From the NCBI GenBank assembly GCA_947176115.1, contig CAMWPK010000089.1, forward strand, positions 1 to 6,447: DNA of 6,447 nt. Direction: 5' to 3'. The translations under genes were made by a program, and so were the position numbers. Of this stretch, positions 1 to 4,728 are shown in pieces. A model generated the notes under the pieces. The model worked only from the letters and a program-made list of their open reading frames with translations, was not told the origin of the DNA and searched no databases. Source of the DNA: an uncultured Clostridia bacterium (lineage in GTDB: Bacteria > Bacillota > Clostridia > Christensenellales > UBA3700). Numbering within the stretch: the stretch's first letter is position 1; every line of letters begins with the position of its first letter.

Positions 1-377
1 TCAACAGCGCGGGCATTATCGGTTTGGGCGCAAGCGCGGAATGGACGTATCAAAACCTTGCCAAAATCTCTCTCAACACCCGTTATTTGACGGGAGAATT
101 GCTCTACGGTCTTAAACAAATCAAGAACGTAAGGCTCTATTCCTCCCAAACAACCGGCGTGGTGTCTTTCAATTTCAAGGACTACTCCTCTACAGATATA
201 GGCGACTACCTCAACGAGCACGACATAGCCGTAAGGTGCGGTCTGCACTGCGCTCCGCTGATTCATACTCAACTGGGCACTTTGGAAAGCGGTACGGTAA
301 GAGTGAGCGTGGGATATAACAATAGCATAAAGGACATCCATGCGCTACTCCGCCATATTGACAACTTAAATAGGTAA
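1..377 (+). CDS. Class V aminotransferase / cysteine desulfurase-like protein, C-terminal part (5' truncated)
   Basis: Only the last ~125 codons are in the window; the frame is open from base 3, so the gene begins upstream. The residues right at the edge (NSAGIIGLGAS) match the segment after the PLP-lysine region of cysteine desulfurases, usually GTPN..GI.GL. The C-terminal block RCGLHCAPLIHTQLGT followed by ESGTVRVSVGYNN is typical of the SufS/CsdA-like aminotransferase V group; the Cys of HCAP (codon at 249-251) aligns with the persulfide-carrying active-site Cys of SufS. The family removes sulfur (or selenium) from cysteine (or selenocysteine) with PLP in the cytoplasm. The HCAP/ESGTVRVSVGY signature resembles the subgroup annotated simply as cysteine desulfurase family protein, so the exact acceptor is unknown. 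The stop TAA is at 375-377, followed at once by two repeat copies. Family assignment is confident; physiological role is not. Confidence 0.9.
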   Translation, partial: NSAGIIGLGASAEWTYQNLAKISLNTRYLTGELLYGLKQIKNVRLYSSQTTGVVSFNFKDYSSTDIGDYLNEHDIAVRCGLHCAPLIHTQLGTLESGTVRVSVGYNNSIKDIHALLRHIDNLNR

Positions 378-380
378 AGA

Positions 381-405
381 CCTCTCGACTACGCTCAAGG
401 TGACG
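381..405 (-). repeat. Interspersed repeat fragment, reverse orientation
   Basis: The sequence ctctcgactacgctcaaggt, then gacg, read on the minus strand gives cgtcaccttgagcgtagtcg followed by agag. This is a diverged copy of the core seen intact at 4588-4620. It lies 4 bp after the stop of the aminotransferase and faces the copy at 411-450, so the pair could fold as a transcript-end hairpin. Confidence 0.6.
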
Positions 406-410
406 CAAAT

Positions 411-450
411 CGTAATTTCGACTAAAGCAAAGCGAAATGTAGAAATCTCT
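411..450 (+). repeat. Interspersed repeat, forward orientation, long variant
   Basis: Core gtaatttcgactaaagcaaa continuing to gcgaaatgtagaaatctc. It aligns base for base over ~38 nt, with about six mismatches, to the reverse complement of the copy at 1922-1960 (gtcatttcgactgaagcgaa, gcgtaatggagaaatctc). Both carry the same longer central segment compared with the 4588-4620 copy. Confidence 0.65.
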
Positions 451-477
451 TGGGTGTAACCAATTTAGAATTAAAAT
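450..477 (+). promoter_or_regulatory. Weak candidate promoter for the small-gene pair
   Basis: A TTGGGT hexamer at 450-455 and TAAAAT at 472-477 are separated by 16 bp, upstream of the Shine-Dalgarno at 490-496. The -35 match is poor, and the leader would be only a few bases before the ribosome binding site, so this is tentative. Confidence 0.25.
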
Positions 478-500
478 CATAAAATAAACGAGGTGATAGA

Positions 501-704
501 ATGGATATGGATTTTGCAAAGATGATGCAAATGATGAACTCAATGAACGGCGGTGGAAATAAGGATATGAATATGCTTATGCAACTACTGCCTACTATGA
601 TGAATAACTCAGGCGGGAATAAACCTGCGCAAGCAACTCAAATTACACTCAACTCAGACGAAGTAAATAAAAGCATATTCAAACTATATCAAGACGAAAA
701 CTAA
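501..704 (+). CDS. Small methionine-rich hypothetical protein (67 aa)
   Basis: I do not recognise a family with confidence. The start is supported by GAGGTGA at 490-496, four bases before ATG. The first 34 residues contain 12 methionines in an amphipathic pattern (MDMDFAKMMQMMNSM; MNMLMQLLPTMM) separated by a Gly/Asn linker (NGGGNKD). After a second NNSGGNK linker comes a short polar tail with a possible helix (residues 51-64). There is no signal peptide and no membrane span. It is followed after 57 bp by another small gene with its own ribosome binding site, on the same strand and without an evident terminator between, so the two are probably co-transcribed. Clustered Met can mean metal binding, oxidant buffering or a hydrophobic interaction face, as in signal recognition M domains; none of these is demonstrated. 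Coding status is supported by the RBS and tandem arrangement. Confidence 0.7.
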   Translation: MDMDFAKMMQMMNSMNGGGNKDMNMLMQLLPTMMNNSGGNKPAQATQITLNSDEVNKSIFKLYQDEN

Positions 705-761
705 ACTTATTCAATATTAAAATTATGGACAAAATAGGACTTAATAAATAGAGGAAAAGAT

Positions 762-1082
762 ATGAAGAAAACCAATAATACTTCAAGCAACCAAGGTTTC
801 TACAACTGGAAAAGTCAAAACTCCACCCCGAATTTTGACTTTTCTCAAGCGTCGCAAAATACCAACTCTCAACCTACGCTCGAGAGTGAAATCAATAAGT
901 ACTCTCACATGTCTGAAGAAAGACTGATGCAAGAGATGTTTGCCTTGGTCAATCAAGGCAGACAGAACGGCACGCTTGACAATGCTAAACTTGAAGAATT
1001 TTTTAATTCCGCAAGCTGTATGCTTAGCAGTGAGCAAATCGTCAAATTACGCTCTCTAATCGATATGGCAAAGCAATCGTAA
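762..1082 (+). CDS. Small hypothetical protein with disordered N-terminus and helical C-terminal domain (106 aa)
   Basis: Not assigned to a named family. The ATG start is preceded by GAGGAAAAG (GAGG 751-754, 7-nt spacer). Residues 1-40 are Asn/Ser/Gln/Thr-rich and of low complexity, likely disordered. Residues 41-106 look like three to four helices: SEERLMQEMFALVNQGRQNG, then DNAKLEEFFNSASCML, then SEQIVKLRSLIDMAKQS. The pattern LMQEM...QG..NG....KLEEF...AS.ML...Q...LRSLIDM is like a small helical domain seen in uncharacterised clostridial proteins, recalled from general impression rather than a search. There is one Cys (residue 86), no signal peptide and no transmembrane segment. It probably forms an operon with the Met-rich 67-aa gene just upstream, which suggests the two products work together. 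The role is unknown. Confidence 0.75.
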   Translation: MKKTNNTSSNQGFYNWKSQNSTPNFDFSQASQNTNSQPTLESEINKYSHMSEERLMQEMFALVNQGRQNGTLDNAKLEEFFNSASCMLSSEQIVKLRSLIDMAKQS

Positions 1083-1131
1083 ATTATGTTCGGCTCAAAG
1101 TGAGGCTAGTCAAATCTAAAATGCGTCTTTT

Positions 1132-1200
1132 CCGCCTATCTCTCTTCTCGCCGAACGGGGAAACTCAACGCGGAAACTCAAGAGAGGCGTTGTAATAATT
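1132..1200 (+). terminator. Possible terminator hairpin after the small-gene pair
   Basis: The arm cgcctatctctctt (1133-1146) can pair with aagagaggcg (1180-1189) as two 5-bp blocks with a 4-nt bulge. Downstream is ttgtaataatt, a weak U-tract. The loop contains two near-identical segments, ggggaaactcaa and gcggaaactcaa. Position 50 bp after the stop codon fits a transcript end, but the U-tract is poor. Confidence 0.35.
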
Positions 1201-1204
1201 AAAT

Positions 1205-1232
1205 GTCATTTCGACCGTAGTGGAGAAATCTC
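1205..1232 (+). repeat. Interspersed repeat, forward orientation, left of the XRE module
   Basis: gtcatttcgaccgtagtgga then gaaatctc, followed by aaccg. It differs from the 4588-4620 copy at only a few positions in the core and shares the 3' extension tcaaccg. It lies ~37 bp beyond the stop of the minus-strand 95-aa gene and is inverted relative to the copy at 1922-1960. Confidence 0.75.
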
Positions 1233-1268
1233 AACCGCATGAAAATACCGTTAAGTGACCGGGGATTG

Positions 1269-1556
1269 TTACCTTAAAAGTTCATCCATATACTCCTCTA
1301 CAAGTTGCAATTTTTCTTGAGATAAACATCTAGCCTTATCTAAAAATGCGATTTCTTCGGGAGTATATGTGAACTTAATACTCACCTGCAATATACCGCA
1401 GTCTTGGTCATAATAGAATTTCCTAATCGGTTTGCCTACTTTAATTCCCTCGGCTTTGTCTTTGTATTTTCCCCAAAAACATTCAATTTTACTATTCAAG
1501 GCTACAATGCCCTGTTGTAATGCTTTTCTAACGTCTTTTTCAAATTTTTCGCTCAT
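1269..1556 (-). CDS. Unknown 95-aa protein, product of the repressor-controlled divergent gene
   Basis: I do not recognise this protein. The start is strongly supported: AGGAGG (1564-1569 on the complement) lies 7 nt before ATG, downstream of a near-consensus promoter. Visible layout: an N-terminal helix (EKFEKDVRKALQQGIVALNSKI, residues 3-24), a central basic/aromatic stretch (FWGKYKDKAEGIKVGKPIRKFYYD), a probable beta strand (GILQVSIKFTYT), and a C-terminal helical pair (PEEIAFLDKARCLSQEKLQLVEEYMDELLR). There are three Cys, no signal peptide and no membrane span, so it is presumably cytoplasmic. It is transcribed divergently from the XRE repressor gene, and the shared region holds two palindromic operator-like sites. 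It could be a toxin-like, accessory or regulatory partner of the repressor; nothing in the sequence decides between these. Its A+T content is visibly higher than that of the transporter genes. Confidence 0.8.
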   Translation of the reverse strand: MSEKFEKDVRKALQQGIVALNSKIECFWGKYKDKAEGIKVGKPIRKFYYDQDCGILQVSIKFTYTPEEIAFLDKARCLSQEKLQLVEEYMDELLR

Positions 1557-1570
1557 GTACTAGCCTCCTA

Positions 1571-1594
1571 TTAGAAGTTTTATGCTACTTCTAA
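1571..1594 (-). promoter_or_regulatory. 5'-leader stem-loop next to the Shine-Dalgarno of the 95-aa gene
   Basis: Perfect 8-bp inverted repeat: ttagaagt (1571-1578) and acttctaa (1587-1594), with an 8-nt loop. In the minus-strand mRNA it would start a few bases from the predicted 5' end (~1598) and finish one base before AGGAGG. It could stabilise the mRNA, present the RBS, or be a protein-binding site. It has no U-tract and is not a terminator. Confidence 0.6.
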
Positions 1595-1604
1595 CTTTTT
1601 TTAT

Positions 1605-1634
1605 ATTATATCACACGAGTTTCGTGTGTGTCAA
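1605..1634 (-). promoter_or_regulatory. Near-consensus sigma-A promoter of the 95-aa gene
   Basis: On the minus strand TTGACA (1634-1629) and TATAAT (1610-1605), both perfect consensus hexamers, are separated by 18 bp (1628-1611). The predicted transcript start is about 1598, giving a ~40-nt leader with a stem-loop and AGGAGG. The spacer is almost entirely occupied by a palindrome, as expected of a strong promoter kept off by a repressor. Confidence 0.85.
1612..1628. promoter_or_regulatory. Operator O1: perfect palindrome inside the promoter spacer
   Basis: cacacgagtttcgtgtg: 7-bp arms cacacga (1612-1618) and tcgtgtg (1622-1628) around a 3-bp centre. It fills 17 of the 18 spacer bases between the -35 and -10 of the 95-aa gene, so a bound dimer would block RNA polymerase. 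The probable ligand is the adjacent XRE protein (inference). Confidence 0.8.
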
Positions 1635-1641
1635 GACTTTT

Positions 1642-1656
1642 ACACAACTTTCGTGT
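1642..1656. promoter_or_regulatory. Operator O2: imperfect copy of O1 in front of the XRE gene
   Basis: acacaactttcgtgt: the arms acacaa and tcgtgt have one mismatch to perfect symmetry, with the same 3-bp centre spacing as O1. Centre-to-centre distance to O1 is 29 bp, close to three helical turns, so two dimers could sit on nearly the same face. It touches the -10-like TATATT at 1656-1661 on the + strand, consistent with autorepression. Confidence 0.65.
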
Positions 1657-1661
1657 ATATT
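1656..1661 (+). promoter_or_regulatory. -10-like element of the XRE repressor gene
   Basis: TATATT matches the -10 consensus at 5 of 6 positions, but no convincing -35 is present 16-19 bp upstream. A transcript starting about 7 nt downstream would begin at or near ATG 1668, i.e. leaderless, which fits the lack of a Shine-Dalgarno. Weak evidence. Confidence 0.35.
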
Positions 1662-1667
1662 AAAAAT

Positions 1668-1922
1668 ATGGCTATACTAAAATTTGCTATGAATTTTAAG
1701 AATCTATTAAAATCAAATGGATACTCACATGATAGATTCGCCAAAATTATCGGCACTAACCAACAAACTGTAAGCAGATGGGCATCAGGAGAAAACACTC
1801 CTGATTTAGAAACAATCGCAAAAATCGCTATCCTATTAGGCGAGGACTTGAACACTCTTTGCGGATTTGACGCTATTGAAGAAAGTACAAAAGAAGAAAT
1901 TAAAAGTAAAATAAATAAGTAG
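1668..1922 (+). CDS. XRE/Cro-type helix-turn-helix transcriptional repressor (84 aa)
   Basis: A small DNA-binding protein made almost only of an HTH_3 (Cro/C1-type) domain. The first helix is FKNLLKSNGYS, helix 2 is HDRFAKIIG (residues 21-29), and the recognition helix is NQQTVSRWASG (31-41), followed by the typical TPDLETIAKIAILLGEDLNTLCGF and a charged tail EESTKEEIKSKINK. Start choice: the frame is open back to GTG 1626, but that codon lies in operator O1 and would add non-HTH residues. ATG 1668 and ATG 1689 are the plausible starts, and neither has a Shine-Dalgarno. I chose 1668 because an A-rich stretch and a -10-like TATATT precede it; 1689 would give 77 aa. It lies divergent from the 95-aa gene across two palindromes, so it most likely represses that gene and itself. 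There is no sensor or peptidase domain, so the inducer is unknown. Confidence 0.88.
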   Translation: MAILKFAMNFKNLLKSNGYSHDRFAKIIGTNQQTVSRWASGENTPDLETIAKIAILLGEDLNTLCGFDAIEESTKEEIKSKINK

Positions 1923-1960
1923 AGATTTCTCCATTACGCTTCGCTTCAGTCGAAATGACG
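1922..1960 (-). repeat. Interspersed repeat, reverse orientation, right of the XRE module
   Basis: gagatttctccattacgctt then cgcttcagtcgaaatgacg. It starts at the last base of the XRE stop codon. It is the inverted counterpart of the 1205-1232 copy and the closest match in the window to the long variant at 411-450. It may also serve as a hairpin between the convergent XRE and ATPase genes. Confidence 0.75.
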
Positions 1961-1975
1961 GCGAAGAGGTTTGCT

Positions 1976-2038
1976 TAATCGAAATGACGTTAGAAATGCT
2001 TAGTCGAAATGACTTAGAACTACTCAGTCGAATTGACG
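1976..2038 (-). repeat. Degenerate tandem copies of the repeat end
   Basis: The end motif cagtcgaaatgacg of the preceding repeat (1947-1960) recurs at 1976-1989 (taatcgaaatgacg), 2001-2014 (tagtcgaaatgact) and 2025-2038 (cagtcgaattgacg), at intervals of 29, 25 and 24 bp, each preceded by a ctta/ctca-like spacer. The array ends 6 bp before the stop codon of the ATPase gene. No gene is seen in 1923-2044. Confidence 0.7.
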
Positions 2039-2044
2039 GCGCGT

Positions 2045-2764
2045 TTATGATAGCAACGCATAAATTTGCTTACGCGCTCTATTTAATTGCTCTCCGTATA
2101 TATCTCTCCCCGCTTGCTTTTGGTCAATATTCAAACATCCCTTTATCATTACGGCTTCGCCGTCTTTACGCTCAAAGACGAATACTTTATCTGCTATTGC
2201 AAGCGCCTCTTCTACGTCGTGAGTTACAAAAACTACGCTCTTATTCTCTATGAGCGGAATTAAAAGATTGAGAATATCCTTTTTAAGTTTTACGTCAAGA
2301 CCTTTGAACGGCTCGTCAAGAAGCAATATATTGTTATCAGTGACAAGCGCTCTCGCTAAAGATACCCTGCTCGCCTGTCCACCGCTGATTTTACTTGGGT
2401 ATGACTTGCGACAATCCTCAAGTTGTAATTTAGCAATTACGACGTCTACCTTTTGCTTGACTTGCTCTTTAGTCAAACTCCTTGGCAAAACGAATTTTAT
2501 ATTATCCTCTACGCTCATTGACGGTATAAGTCGCGGTTGTTGAAAGACGTACGCAAACTTAATACAATCATTGCAATCGTCACCAATTGCGTCATAAACA
2601 ATATTTCCATTAAAGTCAAGTTGTCTGCTAATGCAGTTGAGCAACGTAGTCTTGCCTGCTCCCGAACCGCCCATAATGCAAGTTACGCCCTTTGGCATAT
2701 CCATATTTAAGTCTTGTAATATCTTCTTGTCGCCGTAGGCAAAATTCAAATTCTCTATTCTCAT
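2045..2764 (-). CDS. ABC transporter ATP-binding protein, NitT/TauT (SsuB/TauB-like) family
   Basis: Cytoplasmic ATPase of an importer, 239 aa from ATG 2764. Motifs in order: Walker A GGSGAGKTT (residues 32-40), Q-loop FQQPRL (74-79), signature ISGGQ (126-130), Walker B ILLLDEP (146-152, catalytic Glu 151), D-loop GLD (154-156) and the H-loop His in FVTHD (182). All catalytic residues are present, so it should be active. The length fits the family. The start at 2764 is chosen because it begins directly with the domain (MRIENLNFAYG) and overlaps the permease stop as ATGA, a classic coupling junction; an in-frame ATG at 2845 would lie well inside the permease gene. Relatives energise uptake of sulfonates, taurine, nitrate or thiamine precursors; the substrate here cannot be read from the ATPase. 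It is the last gene of the operon, ending against a repeat array. Confidence 0.95.
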   Translation of the reverse strand: MRIENLNFAYGDKKILQDLNMDMPKGVTCIMGGSGAGKTTLLNCISRQLDFNGNIVYDAIGDDCNDCIKFAYVFQQPRLIPSMSVEDNIKFVLPRSLTKEQVKQKVDVVIAKLQLEDCRKSYPSKISGGQASRVSLARALVTDNNILLLDEPFKGLDVKLKKDILNLLIPLIENKSVVFVTHDVEEALAIADKVFVFERKDGEAVMIKGCLNIDQKQAGRDIYGEQLNRARKQIYALLS

Positions 2765-3522
2765 AACCACTTTACCGCCTTCTTTTGAATAAGCGTCACC
2801 ATCCCCTCGAAAAGTCCGCCCAATAATATTGCGACTATAGTCCAAGCAAGCAATACCGCCGTATCGAGATTGATTTTGGCAAGTTGCATATACAGCCCCA
2901 TGCTGTCTGCCGTCTGCGCAAGTACCTCAGCGGAAATAATGAGTTTAAGATTTAGCCCTATTGAGCTTTTTATACTTGTAAATACCGACGGTAGGGCCTG
3001 AGGAATATACAGCTTCGTCACTAGCCGTCGTTTATCCACTGCGTATACTCTCGACATCTCAATCAAGTCCTTGTCTACGCTCTCTATGGCGTCGCAAAAG
3101 CCCGTGTACAGCATTGGGAATACTATACAAAACGCAACCAGCACTGTCGATTGAAAGCTGTTGAACCATATCAAAGCCAAGAGTATCAAAGACATTGTCG
3201 GCAGTACTCTGATAAGCGCTACTATAGGAGAAAACGCTCTGCGCAACGGCTTCCATAACTTTGTCAACGTAGCAAGGGCAAACGCTAAGACAAATGATAA
3301 AACGTACGCTATAAATGCTCTCCATAGCGTTCCGCCCACCGCTTTGTAAAATTCTCCTTTGCCAAACATAGCAAAGAATTCTTTGAGCGTACTCCCCACA
3401 GACGGCGCAATCAACTCCACGCCTACGACCTTGGATATTATTGCGTAGACGATTACTATCATGACTACAGTCACGACTGGAAGCGCGTAATTGATAATTT
3501 GATATAGTTTTTTATTCTTCAT
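2761..3522 (-). CDS. ABC transporter permease, NitT/TauT (SsuC/TauC-like) family
   Basis: Integral membrane subunit, 253 aa, of the binding-protein-dependent permease superfamily. Hydrophobic segments are visible near residues 11-33, 68-88, 100-120, 125-143, 188-203 and 221-245, about six spans as usual. The conserved cytoplasmic EAA-type loop that docks on the ATPase is at about 155-178 (EMSRVYAVDKRRLVTKLYIPQALP), with the expected IP.ALP ending. The N-terminus MKNKK then a long span follows the positive-inside rule. ATG 3522 directly abuts the TAA of the binding-protein gene (3525-3523) with no Shine-Dalgarno visible, so translation is probably coupled to the upstream gene. The stop TGA overlaps the ATPase start by 4 nt. 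The length and order are those of SsuC/TauC-like permeases; substrate unknown. Confidence 0.94.
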   Translation of the reverse strand: MKNKKLYQIINYALPVVTVVMIVIVYAIISKVVGVELIAPSVGSTLKEFFAMFGKGEFYKAVGGTLWRAFIAYVLSFVLAFALATLTKLWKPLRRAFSPIVALIRVLPTMSLILLALIWFNSFQSTVLVAFCIVFPMLYTGFCDAIESVDKDLIEMSRVYAVDKRRLVTKLYIPQALPSVFTSIKSSIGLNLKLIISAEVLAQTADSMGLYMQLAKINLDTAVLLAWTIVAILLGGLFEGMVTLIQKKAVKWL

Positions 3523-4548
3523 TTATTCTAAATAAAAGTCGTCGCTCGGCAACTTACCGCCTATCAGATTGGCATTGATTGCCATTACCGCTTTCAAAGT
3601 ATTCTCGTAGTATTCTCTTCCTGCAGACGTATTAGTAGCGACAGTCTTAATGTTACATCTCTCAATGACGTCCATAGTCACGTTGGCTTGCAATGCGCTC
3701 TGCGGATATATTGCCTTGATATTTGCTACAGCCTTCGCAGAATCTACCATTATGCTATTCTCGTTCGCCTTGAGCGCATACAAGAGCTTAGTTACAAATT
3801 CGCTGTCTTCGCACACGCTGTCGCGAGCAATGAGTACCGCTTGCGCATATCCGCTTTGACTGCTCTCGTCTATCTCTGCCCATAACTTTTGCAAATCAAA
3901 GACCTGCTCAAAACCCTTAGTAAACGAAGTCGTTACGGCAGGCTCGCCGTAGATACCAAATGCAAGTTTGTTTTCAGACTTTGCCAAAGCAAGTTGGGAT
4001 ATTACTTCGCTACCGTCAGCGTAGTACTTTATCGCGACTTTACCCGCCACCGCTTCTTCGCTGACAACGTACTCTATACCCGCATTTGTAAGCAAGGTCT
4101 TGAAAATCATATCAGGTACGCTTGACTGACCTATCGAATATACCATCTGCCCCTTGAGGTCTTGCAATGAATTGACTTCGCAAGATATGCTAGAGGTCAT
4201 ATATAAGTTACCGTTGGTGACGACAGCCAATATCTTGTAGCCACCGCTTGAATTGAAGATCCTTGCCCCTAAATTTGCCGGAACAATAGCCATGTCTACG
4301 TCGCTCTTAATTGCCTCGGTACTTATAATAGAAGAAGATACGACTTTTCTACTTATTCCGTATACAGCTTTGTCAGTGGGAATCTGCGTAATTAAGTCGG
4401 CTATTGCCAAAGCCGGCGCGCCGTCGGGAGCAACTAAAGTATACGTCTTATCTACGTTGGGGATACTATCTTCAGGCGTACACGCCGTAAATGCTACTGC
4501 GCTCACTAAGATTGCTACTACCATTATTGCTACAAAAAACTTTTTCAT
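3523..4548 (-). CDS. ABC transporter substrate-binding lipoprotein, NitT/TauT (SsuA/NMT1-like) type
   Basis: 341-aa extracytoplasmic solute-binding protein anchored as a lipoprotein. The signal peptide is MKKFFVAIMVVAILVSAVAF followed by the lipobox TAC, with Cys 23 as the lipidated residue; mature Cys-Thr-Pro-Glu then begins an acidic linker. The mature domain opens with TYTLVAPDGAPALAIADLI and contains DVDMAIVPANLGARIF and LKGQMVYSIGQSSVPDMIFK, the two-lobed layout of SsuA/TauA/NMT1-type binding proteins. A central FGIYGEPAVTT fits the familiar GE/EP ligand-lobe motif of this group. AGGAG (4561-4557) lies 8 nt before ATG. It is the first gene of the three-gene uptake operon. The substrate could be a sulfonate, a pyrimidine precursor or another small anion or heterocycle; the sequence alone does not decide. 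A -10-like TATAGT lies at 4581-4576 on the minus strand but has no convincing -35. Confidence 0.92.
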   Translation of the reverse strand: MKKFFVAIMVVAILVSAVAFTACTPEDSIPNVDKTYTLVAPDGAPALAIADLITQIPTDKAVYGISRKVVSSSIISTEAIKSDVDMAIVPANLGARIFNSSGGYKILAVVTNGNLYMTSSISCEVNSLQDLKGQMVYSIGQSSVPDMIFKTLLTNAGIEYVVSEEAVAGKVAIKYYADGSEVISQLALAKSENKLAFGIYGEPAVTTSFTKGFEQVFDLQKLWAEIDESSQSGYAQAVLIARDSVCEDSEFVTKLLYALKANENSIMVDSAKAVANIKAIYPQSALQANVTMDVIERCNIKTVATNTSAGREYYENTLKAVMAINANLIGGKLPSDDFYLE

Positions 4549-4587
4549 AATATATACTCCTATATATTTATCAACACTATATTTTTA

Positions 4588-4620
4588 CGTCATTTCGAGC
4601 GTAGTCGAGAAATCTCAACC
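4588..4620 (+). repeat. Interspersed repeat, best-preserved copy
   Basis: cgtcatttcgagcgtagtcg then agaaatctcaacc, containing the short inverted repeat tcga...tcga around gcgtag. It lies about 40 bp upstream of the binding-protein start, so it may contribute to that gene's promoter region. It served as the reference for the other copies. Confidence 0.8.
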
Positions 4621-4622
4621 GT

Positions 4623-4728
4623 CTGACTTAAATCCGTCACTTCTTCACTATTCACTATTACTTCTTACCTTACCTGACCTGACTTAAACCCGTCACTTCT
4701 TCACTCTTCACTATTACTTATTACCTAA
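4623..4728. repeat. Two tandem 56-bp-period repeats
   Basis: Copy 1 begins ctgacttaaatccgtcactt at 4623 and copy 2 begins ctgacttaaacccgtcactt at 4679; the match continues, with a few substitutions, through ttcactattactt.ttacct. At the join, four pentamers run in a row (cttac, cttac, ctgac, ctgac; 4664-4683). Copy 2 runs into the stop codon of the TM1266-like gene (complement of 4725-4727). No gene or clear terminator is seen in 4549-4724. Confidence 0.85.

Noticed and set aside
1626..1667. GTG 1626 as start of the XRE repressor
   Set aside because: It lies in the palindrome O1 and close to the -35 of the opposite gene. The extra residues (MCQDFYTTFVYIKN) are not part of an HTH domain.
2765..2845. 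Upstream in-frame ATG (2845) as start of the ATPase
   Set aside because: It would add 27 residues without similarity to the ABC domain and overlap the permease by 85 bp. ATG 2764 begins at the domain and forms an ATGA overlap.
4253..4687. Long open frame antisense to the binding-protein gene
   Set aside because: It is the mirror of a well-supported lipoprotein gene and runs on into repeats; no ribosome binding site or recognisable domain.
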